Shown here: positions 25,101 to 36,918 of the stretch, piece by piece
Layout: each line of letters starts with the position of its first letter
How positions within the stretch are numbered: position 1 is the first letter of the stretch
Assembly (NCBI GenBank): GCA_026120035.1
Contig: JALRME010000005.1
Location: 992,001 to 1,056,000 of the forward strand
Direction of reading: 5' to 3'
DNA from: Coleophoma eucalyptorum
Lineage: Eukaryota; Ascomycota; Leotiomycetes; Helotiales; Dermateaceae
Length of the DNA: 64,000 nt
Position numbers and translations under genes: made by a program
The notes under the pieces: generated by a model
Told to the model about the DNA's origin: nothing
Databases searched by the model: none
What the model saw: only the letters and a program-made list of their open reading frames with translations

Positions 25101-25481
25101 AATGATCCGCTTGATGATAGACAGAGAATCCGCACTGTCTGCTATGCCGAAATCCTTCTTAATATCTATCAGATGTCCGTATCGTGCAAGGTAGCGCCGG
25201 GAAATGCTATGAAATGTTCCCAGGACCAATTTCGACTCCAGGCCGTTTCCAATCAACTTCCCAATTCTCTCCTTCATCTCTCGAGCCGCCTTGACCGTGA
25301 AGGTCGCAACTATTATATTCCATGGCTGAAGCCCCTGTTGTAACAACCATGCTGTTCGTGATGTTAAGGTGTGCGTCTTTCCGCTTCCTGGTCCAGCTAG
25401 TATTGCAAGAGTATCTGCAAAGGAAGATACAGCTGCATGCTGGGAAGAATTGAGGTTTGCGAGGACATGATCGAAGGACAT
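22131..25481 (-). CDS. srs2: Srs2-type UvrD/PcrA-family 3'-5' DNA helicase
   Basis: Predicted 1099 aa from exons 25481-24359 and 24307-22131 (minus strand), with one 51-nt intron. The superfamily-1 motifs are all present: NSSQHAAV (Q motif), Walker A AGPGSGKT, motif Ia VATFTVKAAREM, motif II LIDEFQDTN, motif III GDPDQSIYGFR, motif IV EENYRSS, motif V TIHAAKGLEW, and motif VI RRLLYVAMTRAK. The long polar C-terminal tail fits Srs2, the anti-recombinase that strips Rad51 from single-stranded DNA. At residues 816-823 the tail has QTSLHGFL, close to a PCNA-interacting (PIP) box. Length is close to yeast Srs2 (about 1170 aa). Nuclear location and recombination control are inferred from the family. 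The first Met, MSFDHVLANLN, lies directly before the Q motif, which supports this start. Confidence 0.93.
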
Positions 25482-26004
25482 ATTTTACGCGTTTTTACTG
25501 CCGCATTGTGGTTGCACAAAGTCGTAGCAAACTAGCTGCAGAATAGCTTGCCTTGGAATAACCTGGGTATTCGTGACATGTAGTCAGATCAGTATCTGAG
25601 TAGATTGATCCAATTGTCAGTCGCCAGACCTGCGTTAACGCGTCTTGAATTCGCGACCCCAAAACACGAAGCACGTGATGCTACTGGAGCCCAGCACTTC
25701 TTGCCCTCACTTCTTAGGCTTTGTCTCGGTTGCTAGATTAGTATTCTCAAGGTTGGAAATTAGGGTTCTAAGCTTGCTTAGGCACTATTGAAAGTAAGTT
25801 ACCTCCGCAAGTATAATCAACTGCCAGTCCACGGCTTTCTTTTAAGGAACTCAATTATCTATGATGAGCGTGAATCAAGTGAATGTTCAGAACGAGTTAA
25901 TGGTGTTTCCTTTTCATTGACAGTTTTACACTTAATGTATTAAGAACAAAATAACAAGATGCCTGCCATATTGAAACAAGAATTTCGCTTTTGTAAAAGG
26001 AAAT
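25482..26004. other. Intergenic region between helicase and aldolase
   Basis: Contains the helicase promoter and the 3' end of the aldolase gene, which lies upstream on the same strand. A CACGTG E-box-like hexamer occurs near 25672. No gene seen. Confidence 0.5.
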
Positions 26005-27126
26005 TTACAGACTCTTTTCGAGAGCGATCAACTCCTTGAATCCTTCCTTCCACTTCACGCTTTCTTCTTTTGAAGGTCTGGGCAATGGTGCTCTTCCATA
26101 CCCGCCATATCCAAACCAAGCCTCAAGTCCAGCCTTTGTACTAACGACACCACCTTGGATACAGGCCCAATCACCTCTAGCGACAATCTCCTGCATCTTC
26201 TGAGCTTCCTCATATTTACCAGCCTTCCACAATTTTACAAGCTCCAAGCAGCTTTTGGGTGCCAGATTTGCAAGTCCAGCGAGGATTCCATGACCTCCAC
26301 CGACAAGTGATTGAAGAGTGAAATCAGCACTTCCTCCAAGTACCAAGAAAGGAGGAGCAGTGGATGGTGAGGTAGGTTTAGATGTTTTCGTTGCTGCGGC
26401 AATTCTGTTCAACTTGCCAGTGTTTCCGCAAGTCAGCTTAACACCAGCAATGTTTGGGTGTTGAGAGAGCTTGATGATGACGTCGGAACTTAGGTCCATG
26501 CCGGACACAGCTCCTGGGTAGTTGTAGATAACAATCGGGATTGGACTTGCGTCGGCAATCTTTTCGAAATACTCAATAACTGAGGCCGCTGCTGGGGCGA
26601 AAAGTCCTGCATAATAGGAGGGTGGAAGAACTAAAGCATAGTCTCCGCCGGATTGGGCCGCATCTCGGCATAGTTGAATGGCTTCCCGAACTGATTGAGC
26701 ACCGCAACCAACAATGATTGGAACTTGAGAAAACCCGGCAGCATTTAGGGCGCTTCTAGTCGTTGATGTGACAATCTTTCGTTCTAAATGGTCAAGGTGA
26801 ACAGCTTCCCCATTAGAGCCTTGTGTCGTCAAGCCAGTAATTCCAGCTTGTGCTAAGCGAACAGCATGAGAGGCAATCGTAGCCGTGTCAAGGTCCTCAG
26901 TGACAGGATCGAAGAAGCAGGCTGTAGGAACGTAGACTCCTGGAAGTAAAGCACGTTTTTCTTCAGGCCCGTCAAGGGCAGTGCTACTAAACGATGATGA
27001 CATGGAATCGTTCCGGGATTCTGAGAAAATATTGTTCCGTAAGGCAGATGCTGTTGCTGGTTGGAATGCCGCGAATCCTTGGGTGAAACTGCCAGCAGGA
27101 GAAGGAGCGTCGTTGTGAGGGGACAT
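26005..27126 (-). CDS. DHDPS/NAL-family class I aldolase (2-keto-3-deoxy sugar acid type)
   Basis: Single exon, 373 aa. The first 60 residues are a Ser-rich extension. The TIM barrel follows from LPGVYVPTACFFDP. Schiff-base Lys230 lies in NIAGVKLTCG and catalytic Tyr201 in VIYNYPG, and the substrate-carboxylate loop reads TTQGSNGEAVHL. These residues mark the pyruvate-forming aldolases of the family (dihydrodipicolinate synthase, N-acetylneuraminate lyase, KDG aldolases, HOGA1). Fungi use LYS2-type lysine synthesis, so a sugar-acid or 4-hydroxy-2-oxoglutarate aldolase is more likely than DHDPS. Fungal LGA1/GaaC (2-keto-3-deoxy-L-galactonate aldolase) is in this family, and an L-galactonate dehydratase gene lies at 60.7-62.1 kb. 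Assigning LGA1 remains a guess. Confidence 0.85.
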   Translation of the reverse strand: MSPHNDAPSPAGSFTQGFAAFQPATASALRNNIFSESRNDSMSSSFSSTALDGPEEKRALLPGVYVPTACFFDPVTEDLDTATIASHAVRLAQAGITGLTTQGSNGEAVHLDHLERKIVTSTTRSALNAAGFSQVPIIVGCGAQSVREAIQLCRDAAQSGGDYALVLPPSYYAGLFAPAAASVIEYFEKIADASPIPIVIYNYPGAVSGMDLSSDVIIKLSQHPNIAGVKLTCGNTGKLNRIAAATKTSKPTSPSTAPPFLVLGGSADFTLQSLVGGGHGILAGLANLAPKSCLELVKLWKAGKYEEAQKMQEIVARGDWACIQGGVVSTKAGLEAWFGYGGYGRAPLPRPSKEESVKWKEGFKELIALEKSL

Positions 27127-30100
27127 GATTTGTATTTAAGTTGCTGATCAGGTAAAGTAGTAGGGCCAGTAGTGAGGACACTTATGGTACTAGAAACACC
27201 GGACTGCGGGTATTATTGGAGCTTGGGTACTACTAAATCGAGGAAAGATAGGTGGGATGCCTAGATAAAAGGGGTGTGAGGAGGGATTGACCTGGTCTAT
27301 AAAACCACTCAACTTACGTAGCTGGGGAAGAGGTTGCTTTAAGTATGTATTCCCTTCGGTGGCGTGGATATAATTTGGAAATAGAAGCATGATCTGATTT
27401 GTTGATAGTTGTACGAGACCTGTCTGTTCTAGGGGAACAGGCGACCAAATCTACGAAGTACTTAGTGTGGGGGTAACCGAGCAGCCAGCCCAAGCGGCCT
27501 CTTAGTCCTCGTGGCTCGGCATCTATTCTCCCTCTTGCGACTTGAATGTGCTGCGCATAAGACATCGGCCAGACGGCCAACTCTGAAAGAGGCATATTAA
27601 TGTGGACCATAGCGAAGATTGGCTTGTTATGACCTCCATTCTATCCCCGCAAATAATTGTGACAGCTTGTATCACCACGATGGGTTCGTTTACCGTCATT
27701 TTCTTCTAGAAAGGGAGATCTGCAGCATGTTGCCGATCAGCTGAGTTGGTCTCGAGTCTTTTGCTCAGTCATTTGGCCAACTCGTTGAACCTTGAATATT
27801 TCGATAAATTTCAATATCCCCTTTGCCGTTGAATCGTCGAAAAAGGAGGGTTTTATTATTCAATAGTGGCTGTTGCACCAAGAACCTCATGTCTGGTTTT
27901 GATATCTTCAAAGCGAATGTGGGATAACATCAACCGTTCACAGTACTTCTCCCCATATATCAAAGATCTGGGGAGAAGGGAAGGCGGTTGAACCAAGATT
28001 CCTAATGAGTGAGAATGCATCGACATCACGCCGGGGGGAGAGTTCCGGCGGCCAACAAAAACCTGGAGAATCCTGAGAACAGGCTTCGTAGGGCTCAAGG
28101 AGGAACCTGGCCGTATCAGCACACCATCAATCTTCAGCTGTGCTTACGACCGGACTTGAGGTTAGGGTAAAAAGCCTAGCCACGAGAGAGGCCGGGGTAA
28201 GGCCAGGTTTCCGCAGGTAAGAATGCAGTGGCCGTGCCTTATTGCCGCTGGTGAATAGACATTATGGTAATGAGCTGCCATACGTCCACAGGGAAGTCTG
28301 CTGATACAAATTAGCCCGCCATGCTTTAGAGTTTCCAAGATTTTGCGGGGTCGTAAAGTTGCACAGGAGGGGATGTCGGGCGCATTTATTATTTACAATA
28401 ATGATGAAGACAGTGATGGTGATCATCCCCTTTCCAGCTTAGCCAACCCAGCATCAAGGCGTTGGAAACTGCGTGGGGGCTTAGAAAGCTTGCCCCAGTC
28501 ATCATGGCTGGAACAGTGATTATGGGTCGCGAAGGATGCGACACGAAGGCTGAGTTTGTAACTGTCATTTTTCTGTAGCGGGGAAACATGCAGGCTGTAT
28601 GCACTGTCAGTCATAGAAGTGTACGTTTGGTCAACTTTGGGACGTAAGGATTGTGTATCAAGACCGTTCGTTACGTTACTGTTTTTTGCGATGCGACAGC
28701 GACGAGCATTGTGCTTGCAAGGCAGTACTGAAAGTTGGAGATTCCGGACTTGTATCGTCGAGCGTGGGGGTTATAGAGGGACCATTAGCACCATAATGAG
28801 CAGCAGTAAGGATTCGCCTCCATCACCTCATGCAAGATCTAATTCCGACGTTCCTGAACTCTGTTTCTCAGATTTGGGGTTTCCATTCAGAACCCCCACG
28901 GAGTCGCGGCCAAGTGGTACATGATTACTTGCATAGAGACAGCAACAGCACAGCAACACTGCAAACTTGTATGCAAACTTGTCTTTTCTTCTGCCATGTC
29001 TGCAGCTTCTATCAAGCCATCCCACCTCAACTTGGCAAGCAAGCACGTGTAGGTGGGCACTCCTAAGGTAGTATATAGGGAAGACGACAGCACATCGCAA
29101 CTCAGCCATTTTCGCCCTCTAGAAGCCCAACTCCTATCAGAAAATCTCTAAAACATGACAAAAATTCCATCACTTTTGAGAATTCATGCCACCCCTCCGA
29201 TTTTCTTGGAATACTCGCATTTGGTAAGTTTCGGGCAAGCCCCTCATTGTGCCCCTCAGTATTCCCATTAACCACGGCAAAGTTACCCGACCCCGAGGAT
29301 TTACAGGCTGCTTATGTCTTCTTTGGATATTTTCATGTAAGATGAAGCAAGAAGCGCATGAAAGAGTGGGTATTTGACAAATCCTGTGGTGTTTCGATTC
29401 TGCTCTGCAGAATGTGGGACGCGATCAAGTCATGTCGTCTCTCCATTTCTATAATGCGGATGAGCATAATGCCGGATTCCATACGGTGTTTTCCACTCCA
29501 GTTCGCTTTCGCTTCTGTTCTGCGATTGTTCCCCGAACTTTGCCCAAAACATTCGAATTCCGTCACTCGCCGTCTGGGAGTGTGTACAATTAAACAGGCC
29601 GCTCCTTCTGTTGCTTGCCCATCAGCTGTGCAAACCAGAAAGCGACTTGTGGCAAGATCCACAAGATGACCGATTTTGCCAATTCCCGGCATGTAATTCC
29701 GGGGAGCTCTGGAACATCTACGGGCATATGGAACTTACCTTGGCTGTTGTAGATGTTACCACTTTGGTTCTGTGGCTTAACACATCCTGTACCGATTTTG
29801 GCGTCTTGCATCAATGTCAAGCGATCATGTTGAATTCCCAGCATTTTGTGCGTGGGATGTGTGGGATAGGTGGACGTGTAGGCACGCCCACTTCCGACTT
29901 ACGAAGACCTGGAGATTCTGCACTATAGGATCAGAAAAGTTTAAAGTTTGAAGGGGAATTTTTCCTTTTTGGAGAGTCAGATACCAAAGTTGGTGATTTA
30001 ACCTACTGGCCGCTATTTATGCTTCTTTAACTTGGAGGCATGCTTGATGTTTAACGGAGAATAATGTCTTTTATTTAAAGTTTGAGCTCCCAATTCTCGG

Positions 30101-32284
30101 AACAGTTTCGTTTTCTGTCTTACTACGTTGCCAAGTTGCTAGCATTGCAGGCAGATTTCAGTAGTGGCCTGTACCATCACCTATCCATGTGAATCAAAAC
30201 CGCGCTCAGAAGCCTGTTTGTTCACTTTGAAGCGTGGTGCGATATATTCAAGTCGTGTGTAGCATATGTTGGCCTACGAGATCTCTCTAAAATTGCAAAG
30301 GCATTAATCCACATAACACCAAGAGCGATATAACTTAAAAGTATAGTGCTCAGGCCGTGAGTTCATGTATCTCCGTGGTTATAGTAGCAAAGCCAAATCA
30401 GAAAGCTATCTCCATTCAGTTTTGTGGCGATCTACTTTCTCGAATTAATACTAAAATATGCTGGCAATGGCTTCTTCGGAGCTTTACAACAAAAGATAAC
30501 GATTAAAATCATTGTTACGACCAAGTGCGTTATGAAGATGGCATTTTATCAAGATTCTATGGCCCTTATTCCATGTCAGCTATTACAATCTGTTTACAAG
30601 TATGTAACTGAGCACTGTACCAGCCTCTCTCGACGCCGTGCCGCGACCAGGTCTTCCATTATTAGACCATAATATCAAAATTGGATGAATATCTTATAGC
30701 TTTGCACAAAGTATCCAATGGAATATAACTACATAGAAATATGTGAGAAGTCGACACTTTCTTAAGAAACATATTGTTTAGATCATGATAGAATGTGAAA
30801 GAGCACGAGGGTATAAAACCTAATATTATTCGGATGAATGTAGAGCAGAAATTCAAATCAGAGAGTCTGGCTAGTGTCATGGAGCTCGTGTCTAAACTTC
30901 TAATCCCTAAACAGTATTATTTTAATAGAAGATCCACAAGTCTTACTCCCCATAGTCTCGCTTGTGGACTGCGTAACGCAGCAAACGTTTGAAGGTACAT
31001 AGGTAGGTATGTGCCTTATCTACGTATCTGTCTTATCCAATGTTCTTTGCAGCTTTGTTGCGTTACGCACTTTCTAGCGCTCCGAGACATCCCTGATACT
31101 TGCAGCACATGTCAATGCTAGTTGCATTGAAAAGTACCTAAAGACCAAAAGCTATCCTCGGACCACTATATATACCGCTGTATTCTAATATTGTATGGTA
31201 CAGCACTTTACGCCCGGTTGGTCCATTCTTATGCCATCAAGGTCTTGAGGAGGTCGCGAGGCAATCAAACGTTCTAATCGTCAATGAAGATCTAAAATAT
31301 GAGGGCTTGTGAGAAATTTCTTGCAATTCGTCACGGTCGCTGTAGAATGGCAATGACACCATCTGAATCGCAGTCAACAGGTAAGCATCGCCATGTAACC
31401 TTACTCCCAAGAGATCCGACTGGCTCAACGAACCCCACCAGCCAGTCTCACGGGGTATACAGAGTTTAGCGATGTTGTTACATCCGAAAATTGAGCTGTC
31501 CTGTTATTATTATTGTATTTGAACAACGACAAAGTATTCTATCTAGAATCAAAGACCTTCCTTAAATCTGGATTGAGTGTAATATTATCTTCAAGTTTAA
31601 GATAATGTAATTTGTCTATAACAAGTGGAAAACTGCCTGCAGTCAGATATAGTGCAAACCCCCCTGATCTCCATGGACTCGCGAGAGTAGTGGGTTCGTA
31701 CCCGCAAAGGAGGGTTTTCCACCCCCTCAGCGGTGTCCGGAAGCAGTAAACTCTTTCTCCAGCATCATGATCGGATGAAATTCAATTCATAATGATTCCA
31801 CCTCTCAGAGCAGTCCAGTATGACTGTTCAGGGACATGCGGTAACCTTATCTAATCATTATATTGATAAGTTAGGGAGCCACATCAGATGAATCCATACC
31901 CCTGACCGGCAGTTGCATGAGATATCAATGTGCTCCTTCCTCTTTCTACCAATCTATCCGTCCATACCTGAAATTCAAAAAAATACCGGACGTCAGTGGA
32001 ATGCAACATACGAGGATAAATCCAAGCTTATTGTACAATAAGTGGGTTCTTATCAGGTTTTGCACACAATATAGTTGGATGTACTAAGTACCTCGCACGG
32101 GGATATTCCGTAAACGACTGATCGTCACTAAACACGAAACAAAACAACCTTGGTAGGCATATTTCAAGGTGCTCTGCTCAAGTATATGAAGGACAATGTT
32201 CCTCCTGTTTCGCGTTTTGGAAAATTGAACTTTGAGAGTTGAAAGTTCTGTTTCATTCTTTTTTTGTCCCCGTGAAAATTCATC
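27127..32284. other. 5-kb region without a recognisable gene
   Basis: I found no open frame with a domain or coherent exon chain. Candidates at 27856-28122 (-), 28619-28924 (+) and 29333-29692 (-) overlap open frames on the other strand and show no family motif. From about 29.9 to 31.6 kb it is clearly AT-rich. No tRNA, 5S rRNA or readable transposon protein was recognised. It may hold a lineage-specific gene, non-coding RNA, or eroded repeats. Confidence 0.4.
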
Positions 32285-33422
32285 ATGAAGTTCAACGCCA
32301 TTCTCCTTGTTCTGGCAAGCTTATATTTGAAGCAAGCCTCTGCTGTATCATGGTACGAGCTCTCAATATAAACATGTGGTCTGATATTGAAATCTAATTA
32401 TGTAGGTATTTCCTACGATGGTACACCCCGGATACCTCCGCGGAGTTCATTAAGGTACGTTCATGTTATCACGAAAGAGGACGATGCCTAATAATCCCAG
32501 TTCTCAATGGACATGGTTGCCCCAACACTGCCACAAGCTGCTACATATTACTTATGGCCCGGACTTCAAGATGTCGGAACAAGCGGTAAGAATTATAATG
32601 TATTGTCTAGCGTTCTTTGTGATTTCTAATTCATAAAATAGGCGTCTACCAGGAAGTAATGGACGGCAGATCAGGGACTTGGTGGATTGGAGCCGGTTGG
32701 TGCTGCAGGTATGTATCTGCTGACAATGGTTATGACTTTGATATATTGACTTGCAATGATAGCAACCCAACTTTATCTTGGGGAGGTGGTTTCAATGTAT
32801 GTTTTTGAGACTCCGCTTTCTACTTGTGCCAAGGCTCACTGGAGACAGGTTGCGGCCCAAACTACGACAACAATTGACATGGTCCGAACTGACGATACGG
32901 ATTGGACATCGACGCTGACGCAAGGAACGCAAACCGTCACAGATACTTTCCCACTATGCAAGTTTCACCAAATCAAGAAGTTGCACTGAATTCAAAAGCT
33001 AACTTGATCTCAGCCTACAAGAATTTCAATCAAGTATGCAACTAACCTTATGACCACTCTCCGGCGATCTTCTTGCTGATCAATATTATAGGCACTTTTG
33101 GCTATCGAGCTGTATGATGTATCATGGGACTTTGGTCCTTTAGTCTTCAACAATGTTGTTATGGTAAAGACAACCTGGTCTTCCACGTGTGCAGATGCTA
33201 AAAATCATCTAGGAGATGAATACAACCCAGACAGCGTGGTGCACCGAGTAAGTCTTTGGAAACTAATACAACGCCTGTTTTATTTTACTGATAAGTGAAT
33301 ACAGCGCGCCGGAGAACTATGCTTCTGCCACTAATTACACTATGACTACGCCTGCAGTCTCGACTTCCAATGGTATCACCACTTGCACTATTGCTAAGGT
33401 CACGATGACTGGACCTGCTTGA
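32285..33422 (+). CDS. Small secreted protein of unknown function, very intron-dense
   Basis: Modelled as 218 aa from ten exons: 32285-32352, 32406-32454, 32501-32585, 32642-32708, 32763-32796, 32849-32957, 33014-33033, 33092-33163, 33213-33247, 33305-33422. Nine introns of 46-58 nt interrupt 657 coding bases, and intron 6 (32958-33013) starts with GC (GCAAGT). The N-terminus MKFNAILLVLASLYLKQASA is a clean signal peptide. The mature protein is Trp- and Thr-rich and contains YYLWPGLQ, GTWWIGAGWCCSNP, FNQALLAIELYDVSWDFGP and a C-terminal Cys pair. There is no membrane segment or GPI-like tail. The alternation of short strands suggests a beta-sandwich, perhaps concanavalin-like, but I do not recognise the family. 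It could be an apoplastic or effector-like protein, which is inference only. The reading frame closes only if the 49-nt intron 33164-33212 is removed. Confidence 0.75.
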
Positions 33423-34213
33423 TTCAATCAGAGTTATGCACTGGGTTATTTGATATCTGTTTTTATGTTATATACCTGCTCAATTTCATACGAGGATACA
33501 TGCAGAGCAACTGGGTCTAGAATACAACAAACTTTTGACCTTATTGACCACAAATTCGATTATGTGGAATTATGAGATTGAAATGCATCTTGGTAGTACT
33601 TATCGTTGCCTTCCCCTGAATGCTCCCACGAGCTGGTAGTTGTAAAAAAACCTTCTACGCCTCGGAATGATTGCCAAAGTATCTTTTCGAAATAATGAGG
33701 ACAAGGATATACAGAACTGCCAGTCGGGTCCAACTTATACCGAGCACTCCGTCGGAAACTACCTATGTTTATCTACCTATAGGATGCAGCACGTTGAATT
33801 CCTCGGAAAGAACTTCCAATTTAAAAGGGTAGAAAACCAATACACGTGATTACCCTTCAATCTTCCATTTCCCTCTCAAGAGGAGGTTTGTCTTTGTATT
33901 CCATGCCCTGGCTGATAATAATCAATTGTAAATATCGGTTTTCAGGCCCACCAAATTATTCAAAATGGAAAAAGAGTCAGTAGGACATTGTAAGGGCGTG
34001 GTTGGCAATTGTTAGTACCCACCGCCCAGCCGGTATCCGACGGGGATTAGAGCAAAAGTGGGTGGAGGGCAGGAGACCGCGAACGATCTAACCTACATTA
34101 AATAGAGCAACATTGAGATATTAGAAACTGAAAAAGAACCTCATTTAATTAAAAAAAACACCCAAGGTTTAGGTTCATACCAGAGAAAGAAGAAAGATAG
34201 CCCGGTTCATAAG
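33423..34213. other. Intergenic region before D-amino-acid oxidase
   Basis: AT-rich with no convincing gene. A short frame 33667-33849 has no domain. The last 150 bases are A-rich, as is common for a promoter or leader. Confidence 0.5.
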
Positions 34214-35277
34214 ATGCCGGAGAGAATCTGCATAATCGGAGCAGGCATTACAGGTCTCGCCTGCGCATCAAGACTTGCAGAGGCCTCTAGATATGAGATT
34301 ACGATCATAGGGCGGGATATGCCTGGGGATGAAGGATCAGATTGGGCAAGCCCATGGTATATGTCTTCTTCTTTTTGGCAAACAGCAGCCGAGGTATACA
34401 TGGTTACAGAAACTGATACAAAGTGATATCTAGGGCAGGAGCAGTATTTCAGCCACTGATAACCTCCGATACATCCAGACAAGAGATGCTAAAGACGTGC
34501 TTCAAGAAGTATTGGGACCTGGCACACAAAGAACCATCTATTGGTGTCAAGACTTATCCTATGACGGAGTACTTAGATGCTCGCACATCAGATGATGAGA
34601 TGTGGTATAGAGATTTCATGCCGAACTATCGCGTCATCCCTAAGGATCAATTACCGGCGAATTGTACTTTCGGCGTTAAGTATACCACACTAGCTATCAA
34701 CCCTACCTTCTTTCTTCCGTGGCTCATGAAGGACTTGATTAGCAAGGGAGTCAAGTTTGTGAGAAGGGAGGTCAAATCGATAGAGGAAGCCAAGAAATTG
34801 ACCTCTGCGAAGATGGTTGTGAATGCTTCAGGGCTTGGTGCGAAGTCCCTGGCTACTGACGAGACTGTCAAACCTATCAGAGGCCAGACTATGTTTGTAA
34901 AATCGGATTTCGAAGAGGTAGTCATGATGGATGGTGCGGAGTATACTTACGCTATCCCGAGAGCTGGTTCCGGGGGTGTTATCCTTGGTGGTATCAAATC
35001 TGACCGTGTAGATGTTGAAGTCGACACTGCGCTGAAGAGTGATATCTTGAGGAGGATTAACAGACTCTCCAACAATGCTTTCAAGGATGTAAATCTTAGT
35101 TCTGTAAAGGATATTGTTGGCTTTAGGCCAGGTAGAACGGGTGGATTGAGGATCGAAAGGCAGGGTGATGTTGTACATGCTTATGGCCTAGGTGGAGCTG
35201 GGTATATTTGGTCTTGGGGTCTTGCTGAAAAGGTTGCGGAGCTGATTGAAGGGGGTCTCACAAAAGCTAGAATTTGA
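34214..35277 (+). CDS. FAD-dependent D-amino-acid oxidase (DAO/DASPO family)
   Basis: Predicted 328 aa from exons 34214-34356 and 34434-35277. Removing the 77-nt intron joins GSDWASPW to AGAVFQP, the standard DAO FAD-binding junction. The N-terminal Rossmann motif is IIGAGITGLACA. The C-terminal region has VVHAYGLGGAGYIWSWGLA, which fits the DAO PROSITE pattern, and FRPGR, which holds the substrate-carboxylate Arg. The enzyme would oxidatively deaminate D-amino acids to keto acids, ammonia and hydrogen peroxide. Such enzymes are usually peroxisomal. This one ends in Ala-Arg-Ile, at best a weak PTS1. D-amino-acid oxidase and D-aspartate oxidase cannot be separated by eye. The length is slightly below the usual 340-370 aa, but no core motif is missing. 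Confidence 0.93.
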
Positions 35278-36918
35278 GAGGTTCTTCAATGAAACTCGTC
35301 ATGAGACTGTGGGGTTATCAAATCATTAGTTCAGAGAACAAAGCTGTGAACTGGAAGAAGAATATTCATATGGCGCCCTATATCCGCGGCGTGATTATAT
35401 TGACAATTTATCTTTGCGAAGGCTGCTTGCAGACTCCTCAAGCTGCTTTGCTGACCGGGCTCGAGTCCGTGATGATGATATAGAATGCCAAGAACAGAGA
35501 AGACCTTGTCCCTAGATTGTATTACTGACTTGTGACTGGGAACATAAGGTAGGGTAGATATGAATTATGCAACTCATGCAGCGGTCAAACAAAAAGCAAT
35601 TGTGCTCTCATTACGATTTTACCACCCTACCCTCACTTACACCCGAAACAGCAATGGCCACAATTTGAAAACCAACAGGAAATGGGGTGCTCGAATACGA
35701 CACCGGTCTTCAAGTAAACCGTGTTTTCGTGAACAATATAGTATATACCGTGCCGTATGTACGGCACAAACAGGATCGCTTGATCAAGTTTTCCGAGTCT
35801 TCGGCTTTCGTTCCGCACCTGCAGATATCTCTCAATTCGTTACAGCAATACTTGCCGTTGCAGGACTCCGACTCTCTCGAGCTCTCAGAATCAACTAGAA
35901 CCGGTTGTTCAGATCTAGATGTCTTTGAAGACGATAGATAATGCTACTTCCCGCGCGGCCTTTTCCCAGTAATGGGCGTAATTCAACGGCCAATCTCTAC
36001 AAGTGCCTTACGCATTTTCTGGAGATGTGGGCTGCTTCGCCGAGATAGGAAGCATGACCGAAAGTGCGACAGAGACGTATCATTAGATCTTAATGCCAAT
36101 GCCTATGCACAAGTCGCCTTAGACATGCCAAAAGAGGATGACTAGGTACAATACTGAGTATTCCGAGAGTCGCATGCTGCAAGACCGAGGCTAAGTAGGA
36201 GCGTGACCGCCTATGTCCACCTGTGTCCCGACCTTCTAAACAGAGTATGACGGTGATTTCCGGCGGCGATACTCTTGTCCGCCTCTCCAGTCTCCACATG
36301 CTCGCAAGTTCTCCAGTCTGGGATGAGCAGATCCCGATCGGCATCTTAAGTGCACTCTCGAAGTGGTCGTCTTGGCCCCGGCAGCGATCGCAGGGCAATC
36401 CATTACAAGTAAAGTCGGTCGTTTACCTCCGGAAATAAGGAATTCTGGGGGAGGAGAAGAAAGCCAGGAGAGAAGGTCAGGAGTAAGTCTGCATCGAAGG
36501 TTGGCAGGGGGAGGGGATCTCTTTATTTGAGTTCATGATCTAGTAAAGATCAAGAACAGGAAGCATACTGCGATATTGGAGCATATTTCGAGTCAAGCTA
36601 CAGTTGGACCATCCGATGGTCTGCACCTTCCCGAGCCGAAAGGGGCAAAGGTGCCAGAGCCAGAGCCACTGAGCCAGCAGTTCTCTGTTCCCTCTAAAGC
36701 ATATCCGGCTCGACTCATGAGACGTCAACCCCGGAGCACGCAAGGCCCCCAGTCCCAGGTCTCTGGGGATAGGCTCTTGCTCGGAGGTGTACTTCTTAGG
36801 TCTCCCCACAATTGCACTGAGCGCAAGTGGGAGCTTTCGGTGTGCAGTCTTTTCTGCTGAACTGAACCCCCCAAAACCTCCAAGCGTCTTTCGCTCTTCA
36901 TAATGGGTTGCAAAGACA
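35278..36918. other. Intergenic region upstream of the zinc-finger regulator
   Basis: No gene called. A frame at 35687-35941 gives a protein-like 84-residue stretch but starts at GTG just after a stop in frame, so it would need a missing upstream exon. A near-perfect 18-bp palindrome (8-bp arms) lies at 35750-35767. The last 400 bases are GC-richer and presumably hold the regulator's promoter. Confidence 0.45.

Noticed and set aside
31690..31712. GGGTTCGTACCC resembling a tRNA T arm
   Set aside because: The loop is the wrong length for a T loop, and no D arm, anticodon arm or acceptor stem surrounds it.
33092..33334. Alternative end of the secreted protein reading through 33164-33212 and stopping at 33334
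   Set aside because: It leaves a clear open coding stretch (ending at 33422) out of frame. Removing the 49-nt intron 33164-33212 joins everything in frame.
35687..35941. Protein-like 84-codon frame upstream of the zinc-finger gene
   Set aside because: There is no ATG and a stop lies in frame nine codons earlier. It would need an upstream exon that I could not find.
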